Positions 1 through 11,810 of a stretch of DNA of 64,000 nt are shown piece by piece (the first letter of the stretch is position 1; each line of letters opens with the position of its first letter). The stretch is from Artemisia argyi (lineage: Eukaryota > Streptophyta > Magnoliopsida > Asterales > Asteraceae): contig CM060687.1 in assembly GCA_030686995.1 (NCBI GenBank), positions 165,510,770-165,574,769 of the forward strand, written 5' to 3'. The position numbers were made by a program, and so were the translations under genes. Under the pieces are notes generated by a model. The model ran no database searches. It was not told the origin of the DNA and worked only from the letters and a program-made list of their open reading frames with translations.

Positions 1-1100
1 AGAGAATGGATAATAATTATCCAGTTATACAATAGGCATAAGTGGCCCTTCAAGTCTTATTTTTCTTATTTTGGTCACATAACTCTCTTTGCTTTTCATT
101 TTTACAGTATAACTTTTAAATTAACTACTTTTCTTATGAAATACATCCTAACACCATATTATGTTATTACTTATAATATAATAATACCTTATCGGGTTTC
201 GGGTGTAACATTTGAGAGCAATGTTTGATTTTAGTTGTACTTTGGGGTTATATGTTCTCTTTTCTGTTCTCTTTTCTATAGCTGACATATGACTTAGGAT
301 GAAATGATAATAATGTTGAGAAATAATTATAACTAGACATTAGAGAGGCATTTACTTGAATTAAATGTATTCCTGATCTTTTAGATGCACCATAATATAT
401 TTTCTAGCTAAAAATTAGATGTGTATACATATATTAGATGCATTTTATCAAGTTAGGTGAATCCTGTGTATTTTTCGTCCTCTGAGGGCCAAATTTTGTT
501 GCTAGTAATACTAATTTGCATCGTTTTCACTTCAAAATTACTCTCGAAACTAATTGGGATGCATCCAATGAATAGAGATGCATCTAATTCAACTCAATGC
601 ATCTTAAATGTGTGATTATAGTTGTCTATCATCTTTCTCATTTTAAGTTTTTTTCTCACTGGATCTCTACCCGTTGACATATTTCACCTTAGAAAATATA
701 TAAGCTTCATTCCTTAGTATGATGTATGTATTTGTCTTATACTCCAATGACATTAAATCAGTTCTATATGATCTTTGTGATCTATAATAGTTTTGTTTTT
801 AAATTGTTTTACATGCTATAAACATCATATTGTTTCTTTTTTTACAAGACATATGCATAATTTTTTGTCATTTATTATCTTACACAAAATTTTAAAGCTA
901 GACTGCCCATTAAGTGGGCCTTGGAGCTAGTTTATAATATAACCATGAATTAAATCCACCTTTTCCTATACAGGTTCTCGAATATTCACCTCTTGTCAAT
1001 ATAGTTAAAGTGATTAAAATAAAACATGCAACTCAAATGACTAAGAAAAATAGTAGCACTAAGTTAGCTCCTTCTTGGTCTTTATCATTATTGTATAGGG
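1..1100. other. AT-rich intergenic sequence, no gene seen
   Basis: No open frame of gene-like length or composition, no recognised RNA gene and no terminal-repeat structure was found. The sequence is AT-rich with scattered short direct repeats. It precedes the first long LTR-like unit. Confidence 0.6.
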
Positions 1101-1102
1101 TG

Positions 1103-4100
1103 TGTGATGAGTGCTCAAACACTCATCATTTTTGGCCAAATCTGAACTGCAAAACATACAAAAACACTCAGTAATGCATCAAAATACTGAAAATATTTCA
1201 AAATTGTGTTTTATATGTTTTAGATGCAAAATGAGCAAAAACAGATGAAAAACGTATAAAGTTTGCAAAATTGGCAGTTTCAGTCCCCCGACTTTCAAAA
1301 ATTACAAAACTAGTCCCTGGATATTCAAAATATGGAAAATTATCACCAAAGGTCATTTTGAAATCATAAAATGTCATATTTAGTCCTTTGGTGAAAAATT
1401 GGAAAAGTTTTGGAAAATTACAATTTAGTCCCTGGAGTTTCAGATTTTGGCAGATTTAGTCCCAGGTGGGATATTTTTGAAAGAAAAATCATTTTTGGAC
1501 CTTGGAAAATCAAAAGTTATCAAAATTGGTCCCTGGGGTGAAGTTTTGGAAAGTTTACATGTTTGGTCCCCGTAATTTGGAAATGTGCATAATTGATCCC
1601 CGGAAATTTTAAAAGCGGAAAATATAATTTATGGTCTTTGGGATATTTTAACATGGCAAAATTGGTCCTTATTACATCTATGGGATAACTACATTTTCAG
1701 TCCACCACTTTTGCAAAATTACAATATTGGTCCTTGTGAAATGAATTAAACCAAACGGACCATTATTATTATTATTTCCAAACAAAACCAATACCCAATC
1801 CAATCCCACCCCTGAAACAAGCCCACGCCACACAACACCTCCCAGCCCAACACCAAAAATACACAACCATTTTAAATAAAAAACGGTCAAACAAAGTTTG
1901 ACCCTCCACTTCATCTCCCCCACTTGAACCTGGTTACCCTCTGACATACTCAACCCCCCTCCTCTTCTCAGCAAAACCCACTCCATGTTCCCTTCCAACC
2001 CACAACACTCCAAGACTCATTTAATTTCCACTAAACTCTCCAAGCAATCCATTATCTGCCAAAACCATTTTCCCGCCAATTTGCAAATGGGAGCTAAAGT
2101 CCACCAAATAATCTAGCAACAAGTGGGAAATGATGTGTAGGACCCACTGAGTCCAAGAGGTCATCTATAAAGGAAGAAAAAGCAACAGGGGAGAAGAGAG
2201 TTAGTTTTTAGTTTTAGTTAGTGTTAGAATAGAATTAGTAGGTAAAACTATGTAATCCCATCTTTCTTTCTTGTATCTCTAAGTTTATTTTTAGTTTAAA
2301 CCTGAATTTTGAATTTCAAGTTTAATGAAAGTTTCATTTGAGTTTAGTTAAAATTCAATTTTTTTTTTATTTACTTGTTGATGCTTCAAATTTATGTTCT
2401 AGTATTCTCAGAATGGTTGATTTAGTTTTTAAAAGTTGTTGAAATCAAAGAAAAAAAAAGAAAATCAGAAAAGAAAAAAAAAGAGAAAAATATAGAAATT
2501 CAAGAAAAAAATAGATCTTGAAGAAAAAGAAGACAGGTAGCAGCAGCTACAGATGGAAAGGATATTGGTTTAGAGCCTCTTGGGAGGTGCATAGGAGGTT
2601 CTTGGTTTAAGTTTTCAGAAAGTTTAAAGCTTTGGAGGCCAAGTAAGGCATTTTTCTCATCTTATTAGTTAAGGATAATTAGTAGTTATTTGTTGCTTGA
2701 ATGTGTTTAATTGATTATGTTTTAGGTTAGTGCTTGATACTTGATTTAGTTTTAAAGTTAATTAGTTGCATTACTTTGTTAAATCTTGCATAACTATCCA
2801 AATAGGGGTGTTTGGAAGAAGTCATTTTGGTATGCTATTGTTAGATTTTAAAGTTTAGGTTTGTTTAATTGTTGTTCTTAAGATCACAGCAGTCAATATC
2901 ACACTTTAGTTTTGGTAAAATAAGGGAAAAGTCAAAAAAGTTCATCACATCAACCCAACAGTTAAACTGTTGGGTATTTTGAAGTCAATTCTTGTTTTTA
3001 GGCTCAAATTTAGTTCTAGTCACTCAAATTAGGTTAATTTAGAGTTAATATAACATAATTTTAGAGGTAGGATGGTTTGAATCTCATCTTGGTCAACTTT
3101 GAGCAAAAGTAGAAAAAAAGTCAAAAATTTTCTTTTGTCACAAAAGCTGAATTTCAAGGAATTTTAGTGAATTTTGTGGAATGTTTCAGAGCTTAAAATT
3201 TTCAGGAAATGTTGTCATACAGTAGAACTTTAGGAATCAAGTTTAGTTTTATTTTTTTGGAATTTTTCACAAGCTTCTACAAGCCCTCAAACAGGGCCAC
3301 CCAGGCCACTGAGCTGCTGAAATTCAGCAGCAAAACACCCAAACTACCCACTTTGGTGGGTCCCACAGGTCACCATTGTGGGCCCCACACCTCCCCCTTG
3401 GTTCTGTGAACTCACCACCTGGGTGCCTCTCCATTTCCAGCAAGTTTTTGACCCAAAACAGCCTGGGACCCAACTGAATCAGCTCTTGTTTTTTGTCCCA
3501 TTTCCTAGTTTCTAAATGGGTCAAAAGTGTCCATTGTGACCCATTTGCCCAATCTGAGTTCCAAGCTTGGTGTTTTTAGTTCCATTTACTCATTCTAAGT
3601 ATTTTTCATCAGTTTTCACCTCTGTGGGTCCCACAGAGGCTCAAAAGCACCAAAAAGTCAAGAAAAGTCAACATTTGAGCCTTTTAGTGGCCGTTTTGCT
3701 TATTTTTTAGTTATAAGAAAAGTGTTTTTACAAAAGTTTCATGTTTTTAGGTATAAAATGCTGTTCCAAAATAAAATCCAGAAAAAACCAATTTAAAATT
3801 AAGTGATAGTTTCTATTTAATTTTATTTAAATCTTAATTTTCATTTTTATATTTTTATTAAGAACATAGATTTTTTATATTTTTCTTAATTTCCTCTTAA
3901 GTTAAAGTATTTATAATAATTTTTTCAGATTTTTATTTTGTCATTAAGTATTTATTAGAATTAATCTTAGTTTTATTAATTATTAATTAATAATTAGTTT
4001 AAAATAGCATAATTAGTTTTTATTAAGTAAAATCTAGTTTTTATATTTTTTATAGCTTTTATATGTTATAAAATAATTTTAGTAATTTTCTTATAATTTT

Positions 4101-4884
4101 TACTGTTCATTTAGTATTTTTCTTAATTAAAATAGATTAATTAGGTAATTAGTAATTAATTAGTAATTAATCAATTAAAAAACCACAAAAAGACAAAAAC
4201 ATTTATTTTTAATTTTAAAACTTATTTTTAGTTATTTTATATTTTAGAAATTTTATTTTCACCTTTTTAGTATTTAATTAATATTGTATTATATTTAAGT
4301 GTTTTAAATATTAATAATAAGTAGTAATTAGTATTTACTTAATATTAAATAATTAATTAGAGTTAAAATTTATTTTCTTTTTCTAAAAATTTTCTTTTAC
4401 CTTTTAGTTTGTAAAAAAGTCATTTTCACCCCCTGGGTGTTTTCAGATTTCCGTTTTCACTTTTTATTTTGTACGGTTACGTTTTATTTAAACGTGAACG
4501 TACGCGTTTTTAGGTTTTTAACGTTTCTGGTTTTTCTGACTTTCCTGTCTTATTTATATATCTTATTTAAGCTATTCTCTTGTAGATTCCTTAGCTTAAT
4601 CACTCACAAACCCATTCCCATCCAAATTCACCCGATCACGAAACCGTTTTGATTACAATTCACATCTCGTCGGGACATAACGACCCGGGGAAACACTATA
4701 TTCCGCGGAGCATTGACTCTAGGCATTTGACTTTGTTGACCATTACTTGGTCAATATAAGTTAGGTGGTTTAGCGTCAATCAGTGTGCATAAGGGAAACT
4801 TGATTTACCTAGCGGAAGCCCAATTCACTTCTTGCAAGAATAAGCGTGAAAAGGGGAAAATTGTCCCAAGCGGCAATGTAGTCC
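1103..4884 (+). mobile_element. Long LTR-like unit, copy 1 (non-coding)
   Basis: The unit opens with a palindrome, TGATGAGTG then CACTCATCA around a 6-base loop (about 1105-1128). It is followed by degenerate repeats of the type 'ttggtccctgg' to about 1745, then a TATA-like box (tctataaagg, about 2164), A-rich and pyrimidine tracts, and a tail with 'cataacgacccg' near 4676. A second unit with the same order of landmarks starts at 4885, so this is one repeat family. The layout resembles a U3-promoter-R-U5 LTR of unusual length, as in some Ty3/gypsy (Ogre-like) elements, but no gag or pol is present and no target-site duplication could be fixed. Lineage is inference and the exact 3' end is uncertain; the last ~90 bases may be internal-region or spacer DNA. 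Confidence 0.5.
1270..1745. repeat. Degenerate 'agtccctgg' tandem repeats
   Basis: Roughly ten imperfect units of about 40-50 bases carry the core 'ttggtcccTGG' or 'tttagtccctgg', separated by A/T-rich 'ttggcaaaatt' stretches. The equivalent region of the second LTR-like unit has the same array. It lies in the presumed U3 part, upstream of the TATA-like box. Confidence 0.6.
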
Positions 4885-5149
4885 TGTGGTGTGTGCTTAT
4901 TCACACACCTTTTTCTGGCCAAATTAAGACCAAAACAGACACAAACCAACCATAAATGCCAAAGATATTGTGTTTTTGTGTTTGTGATCGTCCATGAAAG
5001 GATATTTTAGAAATTGGCATAAACAGGCCAAAAAGGACAAAAACGAGCACGAGTTTGGAAAACGTGTCAAAAGCCAAAGCCGGGGAAACAAATTACCATT
5101 TTGGGAGCTCAAATTGTCAAAACATACCTTCCTTGGGGAATCAAAGAAT

Positions 5150-5510
5150 GCCAGAAATAGTCCTTGGAGCAAAGTTTGCAAAAATGACAAAATCAGTCCC
5201 TTAACTTTCAGAAATTGACAGAATTGGCCCTTGAGCAATTGTTTTGGGAGAAAAGTCAACCAAAGTCCTTGGGAATTCAAAATTTGTCATAATGGGTCCT
5301 TGGGTGAAAAGTTTGAAGATTTGGCAAAACTGGCCCATAAACTTTCAAAATTGGCAAAAATGGTCCCTGGTAGTTTAATTTTAGGAAATAAACAAATATT
5401 GGTCCTTGGGTTATCGAAACTTGGCAACTTAAGCCCTTGAAGTAACTTTGGACAGTTGGAAAAACCACACCCTCAAAATCAGAATATTACATTTTTAGTC
5501 CTTGTGGTTA
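5150..5510. repeat. Degenerate 'agtccttgg' tandem repeats
   Basis: This is the counterpart of the array at 1270-1745: imperfect units with 'ggtccttggg' or 'ggtccctgg' cores alternating with 'ttggcaaaa' segments. Short open frames crossing it reflect the repeat and are not genes. Confidence 0.55.
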
Positions 5511-8117
5511 TTTAAATTACAAACCAATCGGACTCTTATTTATTAAAACCCAAAACCCAAAAATTAAAATCCAAAAACACAAACCCATCCCAACACAAAC
5601 CCAGTCCACCCTTTTCTTTTCCTAGGCCCATTCCACCATAAGCCCAACAAACACCCCTGGTAATAATACTAGGGTCAAACCCGGTCAAACATCACCCTCC
5701 TTCCTCAGTCCCTGCCAAACTCCACCCCCACTTGACTGCAACTCCATCACATCCCACCACCTCCACCAATTTCCAACCCCATCACCTCCACATTAAATGC
5801 TACCCCCCTCCCACAAGTTATCAGGAGCAAATTGGCAAGAACCAATTTTCCCGCCAAAATCTTTCAAAGGCCAAGATCAATTATAAGTCATCCAATGGTT
5901 GAGAATGATGCTGGGAAAAGCTTAGAGGGTCCCACAAAACCCTAAAACTCACTTATAAAAGAAGAAGAAGCAGAGAGAAGACCATAGTAATTTTTAGCTT
6001 AGTTTAGTATGTCGTTTTAATTAATTTTCCATTTTTAGTGTAATTCTTAGTTTACAAATGTTGTATCAAGTATGCTCAGTGTACTCTAAACTCATTTCCA
6101 ACATCAATTCAAACTTTCTAGTCTAAATTCAGTTTGTGCACAATCTCATTGAAATTCTCAATTTGCTTAATGGTTGTTGTTTGAGCTTATTCTCTATTAA
6201 ATCAGCTTTAGTTAGTAATATTTAGCTTTTCTAAACCTTGAAATCTCATTTTAGTTCAACTTATATCAAAATTTCAAAAATATAAAAAAAATACCAAAAA
6301 AAAAAAAAAAAAAAAAAGCTAAAAATAAAAAATCAAGAAAGAAGAAAGAAGAAAGCTGGAGCAGGGTAAATTCTGGATGGCCTTGGGTTACAAGCTTCAT
6401 AGGAAGCTATAGGAAGTGATTATGGTCCTTGGTTCACTTGTTCTGAGCTTGGAAGCTTTTGTAAGCCAAATTCTAAATTTTTGCTTATTACTGTAGACAT
6501 GCTTATTAACGACTTATATATGGTGTTTTGTGCTTATTTGATATATGTTAGTTGAATTCTTTCTTAATGTTTCCTGCTTGTTCATGAGTTTCCTATTGTG
6601 CTCATTTTACTCTTAACGACCAAAATTGCATAATATAGATTCTTAGGAATATGTTGTGAGTATTGATGTTTAGGTGGATCAACAGGCTTATAATAACATG
6701 TTAAGTACTTGTGAATCAGTTTGGTGGATTAAATCATTTATACACTTTGAAAATCACATATTCAGTTTCATAAAGTAGCGTTTGGATTAACATGTCAACA
6801 TGTGTTCCTGTGGCTCTCAATGGTTAAAATTTGTTTAAACATCATTCTTAGGATTAGTATAGTGTAATGAAAGCACAATGTCAGTAGGTTTTTAGTTAAA
6901 AGTCAAAAGTTGCTATAATCCACCTTTAATCTGCATACTGATAGGATTTAGGATTGCTTAATCCTCATTCTTGGTTTAGAAATTGTTAAGGTAGCTTATT
7001 TTAGTCTTATTATAGCTTTAAACAACTTATTAAGTCATCTAGGAGCAATAGAATCTCATCAAAGTCAACATTCTTCAAAACAAGAAAAAGTCAAAAAAGT
7101 TCCAAACAACATTTTTAGTCTTTTATTTTTCATTTCTTCAATTTTCAACCAAATCTCACAAAATTTTGGGATAATGTACTCTTATATATTGTTTACTTAG
7201 CGGTATTTTTATCTTAATTTTTAGAATTTTTCTATAGGGCTTAATCACCAATTTTCGGGCTGCAAAAACAAGTTTTCAACAGCAAAAGTGGTTTTTGATT
7301 TTTTATTTCTTCATTTTAAGCCCTTTTTACCTGAAATTTGGTTTGAAAGTTAATTGGATGGTAATCTAGTTGCTCATAGTTTTTTGATTTTTTTTAAAAA
7401 TTTTCTTAGCAGCTTATCATCCCCCTTTGGCCTGTTTTTGCCCTTTTATAACAGCCCTTAGTGTAGGATTTTAAGCTTTCTTAATATTAGGATTTAAGCT
7501 TTGAAATTTGGTTTGTAGCTTATTTACCATCTTGTGAACATGTTCATGTTTTTAGATTAATTTTTAGAATTTTTTACAAGCTTGTGCAAGCTCCCAAAGT
7601 AGACCCCTTGGCTGATGTTCCTGATTGCAACCTAGTTATAGGATTTGTTTAAGAGCTTATTGATTGATTTTAGCTTATGTATTCCTGCTTCTTACCTGTC
7701 CCCTTAGCTTTTTAGGATTCCCCTAGATTCCCTTGCTCTGTTTCCCTGTAGTAGCTTGTTGTCAGCTTATTTGAGCCCTTGTTTGAGCTTATTGATTTGC
7801 ACCAGTAGAAACTGAGCTTGCTTGTTTTTTTTTGTTGTGTGTTCTAGCTTGTGACTTATCTTGTGTATTGTTGTAGTTAGCTTATTTGTGTTAGTTTGAG
7901 CTTGTGTTTGTCTTGGTGTTGGTTTTTGTGCTAAATGGTATAAGCTTATTATTTCAAAATCTCATTTACAAGCAAAGCTTGAATCTGTTGGATTTTTAAG
8001 CTTGCAAAAGCTTATTTAAAGCTTTTCAGTAAAAGTTGTTTTTACAAAAGTTGGTTATTATTAGTTGTTAAAAAGGTTTGCAAAAGAAAATCCAAAAAGA
8101 AAAATAAAACAAAAAAA

Positions 8118-8203
8118 GTGCCAAGAGTGGGATTTGAACCCTGGACCTCCTGGTTCCCTGGCACAAAACCAAACCACACCCATGCACCATCTGGGCTAGT
8201 GTG
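8118..8203 (-). repeat. tRNA-derived (SINE-like or pseudo-tRNA) block
   Basis: On the minus strand a near A-box (TAGCCCAGATGG) is followed about 40 bases later by a perfect Pol III B-box (GGTTCAAATCC). The spacing is that of a tRNA gene. The T-arm stem has only three good pairs (GGG/CCC) and no acceptor stem closes, so this is not a functional tRNA gene. It may be a pseudo-tRNA or the head of a short SINE captured by the LTR-like unit. The matching part of copy 1 has no counterpart that I can see. Confidence 0.45.
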
Positions 8204-9230
8204 TTCTTAGTGCGTAATTCCCCCCAATTTAATTTATAGTGATAACTTCTATTAAGCCAATTTAGCTTATTTGCTTATTTTCTCTGCTTTTTCAATAAGC
8301 ACTTGTATGTTTTTATATTTTTCTTAAGTTTCTCTCATATTACAGTATTTATATAAAATTTTTCATAATTTTCTGTTTTCATTTAGTATTTTTAATAATT
8401 AGTTTTAATTTAATAAGTTTTAATTAAAAAAAATCAAAAATAAAATCCATTACTACTTATTAATAAGCACTAGCATTTTTTTTAGATTTTTCCTAGCTTT
8501 TATTAATCATAAAGTATTTTTAGAAAAAGTTTCATAATTTTTACTGTTCATTTGCTATTTTTCATAATTAATTTAGTTTAATTAGCTTTTAATTAATAAA
8601 TAAGTAAATAATTTCTCAAATAGCTTATTTATAAGTTTTATAAACTTTTTATAATTTTTTAGGATTCCTGTGATGGTTAATTAGTTGTAGAAAAATTTTC
8701 ATAATTTTCTAAGTCATTTTAGTATTTTTAGTAATTTAAATTAGTTTAAATTATTTATTAAATAGTTTTTAATTAATATTAAATAATTAAAAAATCGATT
8801 TTTTTTTTTAATTTTCTTTTAATATTAAGTTTGAAAGAAAGTCATTTTCACCCCCTTAGGATTAATTCTGCTTTTTTTTTTTCCTTTTTCGAGTATGCAG
8901 TTACGTTTATTTAAATTTTAATTTACGTTCCTAATTTTAAATACATTTCTAATTTATCTGCTTTCCAGTAATTGTTCATATTTGTAATTTAACTTATTTC
9001 CATTAGTGTAATAAATTCCAATCATATCTTTGTTACTTTCTTCAAATCACTGAATCCTATAAACGTTCAAAAATACAATTTCATACCTCGCTGGTACATA
9101 ACGACCCGAAAAAATACTGTGCTTACACCGGATCATAAATTGATCACTTCTCTCCCTCAGGTTTGACCTATTGACCATCCTTGGTTAATTTGTTAGTCTG
9201 TTTGGGAGGAGTCATCCTGCAACAAAATAC

Positions 9231-9827
9231 ACGAGTGCTAAGAAATAAATAATTGTTTATTTTATGTGTGTGTATTGCATGTGGGTGAGTGTGTTTTAGG
9301 GTTAGTTTTAAATGATAAAAAATGAGAAAAAGGTTCGGGGATAAGAGAGAAAGTGCAGCACAGATTGAGAGAACTCAAAAGAAAATATTAAACAGCGACT
9401 TGAAGCTGATGTGGCGAAGGCAAACCCTTCAGCATACCCTCAACCCTTACTGCTTCTCTTAGCATATTTCGGTATGGTAGGTAGTTGCGTACATATGAAG
9501 TTTGACATTTACCAATGTAGTAACGTTCCTAAATTGGGACTAGCTTTGTGCTGCCTCAGGTTCTAGCTTAGTATAAATTCATTTTGAGTTTTCCAGCATG
9601 ACTAATGTATCTGCTAACATGTTTGTGACACACATGTTTACTAAGTTAACTTGCAAAAGCATAGGTACTTAACTTTAAACATTAAAATTTCTTTGGCATG
9701 TTAGTGTTCACCGGGCAATAAACATTCTTGAAAAATGATAAATATGGGCAATGCGGTTTGGTTTTTGGCAAAATGATATCTATGTCTTATTTTCTTTGCT
9801 ACATGCACACCTCTATTTGGTATATTA
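9231..9827. repeat. Non-coding interval with a diverged dispersed repeat
   Basis: The block at about 9300-9455 ('aaatgataaaaaatgag ... agctgatgtggcgaagg') recurs in diverged form at about 10450-10845, where a MITE splits it. No gene was recognised in the rest of the interval. Confidence 0.45.
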
Positions 9828-10206
9828 GGGAGCAGTTTGGTTTGAGGGTTTAGGCTAGCGATTAGGACTTAGACTAAAAACAGGCGTTTGGTATATTTGG
9901 GTTGGTTTTCCATAATGTAATAACTATCTAAAGGTGAGTTGATTTTGATTGGTTTTGAAAATAAATGAGATTTCTTTAATAATTTAGAATCACAACCACA
10001 CATTATTTTTTATTTAAATGGTATGTTGTTATTTCACAATTTTTAGTTTCATTTAAACTTAAATATTAATATAAAACATTTTATTATAATCCTAACCCCA
10101 ATATATAACAACTTTTATATTTTATCTCTCTTACATCGAATCAAAATCTAATCTTAATTAAAATTCAAATTCAAATCCTGAACCCATCTACAAGCCAAAC
10201 AAGCCC
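9828..10206 (-). mobile_element. Tourist-like MITE, 379 bp, TTA target duplication
   Basis: It is bounded by TTA at 9825-9827 and 10207-10209. The imperfect terminal inverted repeats are GGGAGCAGTTTGG on the left and, read inward from the right end, GGGCTTGTTTGGCTTG. A 3-bp TTA duplication and G-rich 'GTTTGG' termini are characteristic of PIF/Harbinger MITEs. The right half, read on the minus strand, aligns with sequence at 62896 onward. There is no coding capacity. Confidence 0.6.
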
Positions 10207-10209
10207 TTA

Positions 10210-10850
10210 ACCTTTTTAAAAGTATAAGTGAGAAGGGTGTACGGGCGGGAAAAGCTGCAGGAAAGAGAGGGAAAGAGAAAAAGGTATACACCATTCACTT
10301 TGGAGAAATGGAAAAATGAAAATATGAAGGACTTGAGTTGATTGATAAAAAAAAGAAAGAAACACCTTTATAAGAGAGAGATAAACATTTTTTTAAAAGA
10401 GACAAATAATATTTTATTACATCATAAGTGATATTTGTGTTTTGAGGTATTTTTAAATGATAAAAAACATAAAAAAAAGTTAATAAAAGAGAGAGAATGT
10501 GCTGCAATGGTTGAGAGAAAGTTGAAGAAAAAACTTTAGGTTATGTTTGGCGCAAAGCTTTTTGAAGCTTTTTGAGGCGATAAGCGGTGATCAATGAGTT
10601 TTTTGATTTTTTTGTATTCGTTTGGCAAAAGAGCTGTGAGCTTTGCTATTTTTTAGAAAAACTCATTTTTTCAATGATTATTTAAGAAGCTGTGAGCGGT
10701 GAGCAGTGAGTTGTGGCTACTGCTCACAGCTCACTGCTACTGTTCACAGCTACTTTTGCCAAACATAGCCTTAGAGAGAGAAAAAGCTGACAAGGAGCTG
10801 ATGTGACGAGGGAAAACCCCTCACCACACCCTCCACCTTAAGAATTCTGG
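10210..10850. repeat. Diverged dispersed repeat, split by a MITE
   Basis: The segments at 10450-10538 and 10771-10845 match the repeat at 9300-9455. The shared ends are 'aaatgataaaaaa' and 'gagctgatgtg.cgag'. The intervening sequence is the separate MITE at 10539-10770. A short minus-strand open frame here has no recognisable features and is not called. Confidence 0.45.
10539..10770. mobile_element. Tourist-like MITE, 232 bp, TTA target duplication
   Basis: The terminal inverted repeats GGTTATGTTTGGC and GCCAAACATAGCC differ at one base and are flanked by TTA at 10536-10538 and 10771-10773. Internally, the 'agctgtgagc' and 'gctcacagct' segments form sub-terminal palindromes. Family assignment (PIF/Harbinger) rests on the 3-bp TTA duplication and the terminus type. 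Confidence 0.75.
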
Positions 10851-11580
10851 TTGTGTGTTTTGATGCCCGAACAATGATCGGGAAGAAGGTCAAAATTCAT
10901 TTTTTACGTGCACCTTAAAACATTATTGATTTAATTAAATAGAAGCTAAAGTGGAGTTTGATTTCGACTTAATTGTTTTAACTTTGCAAATTACTTTATC
11001 AGGTAAGATGATAAATATTTGTTTATCAGGTAAGAAGGCTTATACACAACCTATAGGGTTGTGTTTAACAAAAAAAATAAAAATAATAAATAAAAAAAAA
11101 TAAAAAAAAAAAACCGTGAGTTGACCGAAAGAGTCCTAAAAGAAAGCAAGTATTAGATACATAATTCCATTTGATAATGTGTATTTACGAAAAACTAAGA
11201 TTTTTTATTTTTTTATTTTTTATTTTTTTTAAATATTAACATTACAAACCAAAATTTTATCGGGTTCATGTGATACCACGTGACCCATCTAATTTCGACA
11301 CAGAACACACACGATATTATACAACTTAATTGAAAATAAAAACAAACTCCTCTAAGATAAGTTTGGTAGGTTTATTTAATTGTCAAATTTTGTTATCTGT
11401 TTTAAAGTTAACTTCTATAAATTACTAAGCACCATAAATACCCAATCTTTGGACATTTTATATTCGAAAAAATACTAACAAAACAATAACCAATACCCAA
11501 GGGACCATGCTTACAATTTAACCAAAACATTTACATGACAAAACAAACCCAATAACTTAAAGCCACATAGGACAAACCAC
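10851..11580. other. Non-coding upstream region of BiP copy A
   Basis: A/T-rich sequence with A and T homopolymer runs and one perfect palindrome around 11045-11065 (CACAACC and GGTTGTG). No gene was found. Its 3' part runs into the BiP promoter. Confidence 0.5.
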
Positions 11581-11623
11581 AACATCCCTCCTTATTGGCC
11601 AACATTCTCATCCTTCAAATCTC

Positions 11624-11639
11624 ATTGGTCCACGTCATC
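11624..11639 (+). promoter_or_regulatory. Plant unfolded-protein-response element (P-UPRE/ERSE-II)
   Basis: The 16-mer ATTGGTCCACGTCATC matches the plant P-UPRE and contains the ERSE-II form ATTGG-N-CCACG, with an ACGTCA bZIP core. This type of site is bound under ER stress by bZIP60/bZIP28-class factors together with NF-Y. It lies 59 bases before the TATA start and about 190 bases before the ATG, the normal place for a BiP gene. A second ATTGG (11594-11598) lies just upstream. Confidence 0.85.
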
Positions 11640-11697
11640 AACAATGACACAATATCGAGTTCATTCACGAAAGACCCCGGGAAAAGATGCATGCGCC

Positions 11698-11705
11698 TAT
11701 ATAAA
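11698..11705 (+). promoter_or_regulatory. TATA box of BiP copy A
   Basis: TATATAAA, 106 bases before the start codon pair at 11811. This predicts transcription starting near 11730 and a 5' leader of about 80 bases. Confidence 0.75.
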
Positions 11706-11810
11706 CACGTAAACCCCATGCACAATTTCAAAAATATACTACAAACTTCAAACCCGCAACTTACCGGTGATCGATCATAAAAATTAAACGAAGTTGTATC
11801 ACGGTAAATC

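Larger units (their letters stand above)
4885..9230 (+). mobile_element. Long LTR-like unit, copy 2 (non-coding)
   Basis: A diverged relative of the preceding unit in the same orientation. It has a terminal palindrome GGTGTGTG/CACACACC (about 4888-4909), 'agtccttgg' repeats (5150-5510), a TATA-like box (acttataaaaga, about 5950), an A-rich tract (6290-6360) and 'cataacgacccg' near 9098. It is longer than copy 1 by several hundred bases. Divergence between the two is far greater than between LTR pairs of the complete elements in this window, so they are probably two separate old insertions, or solo LTRs, rather than the two ends of one element. No coding capacity is seen. Confidence 0.5.

Noticed and set aside
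1678..2013. 111-codon minus-strand open frame
   Set aside because: It lies in the LTR-like unit, has biased low-complexity content and no counterpart frame in copy 2.
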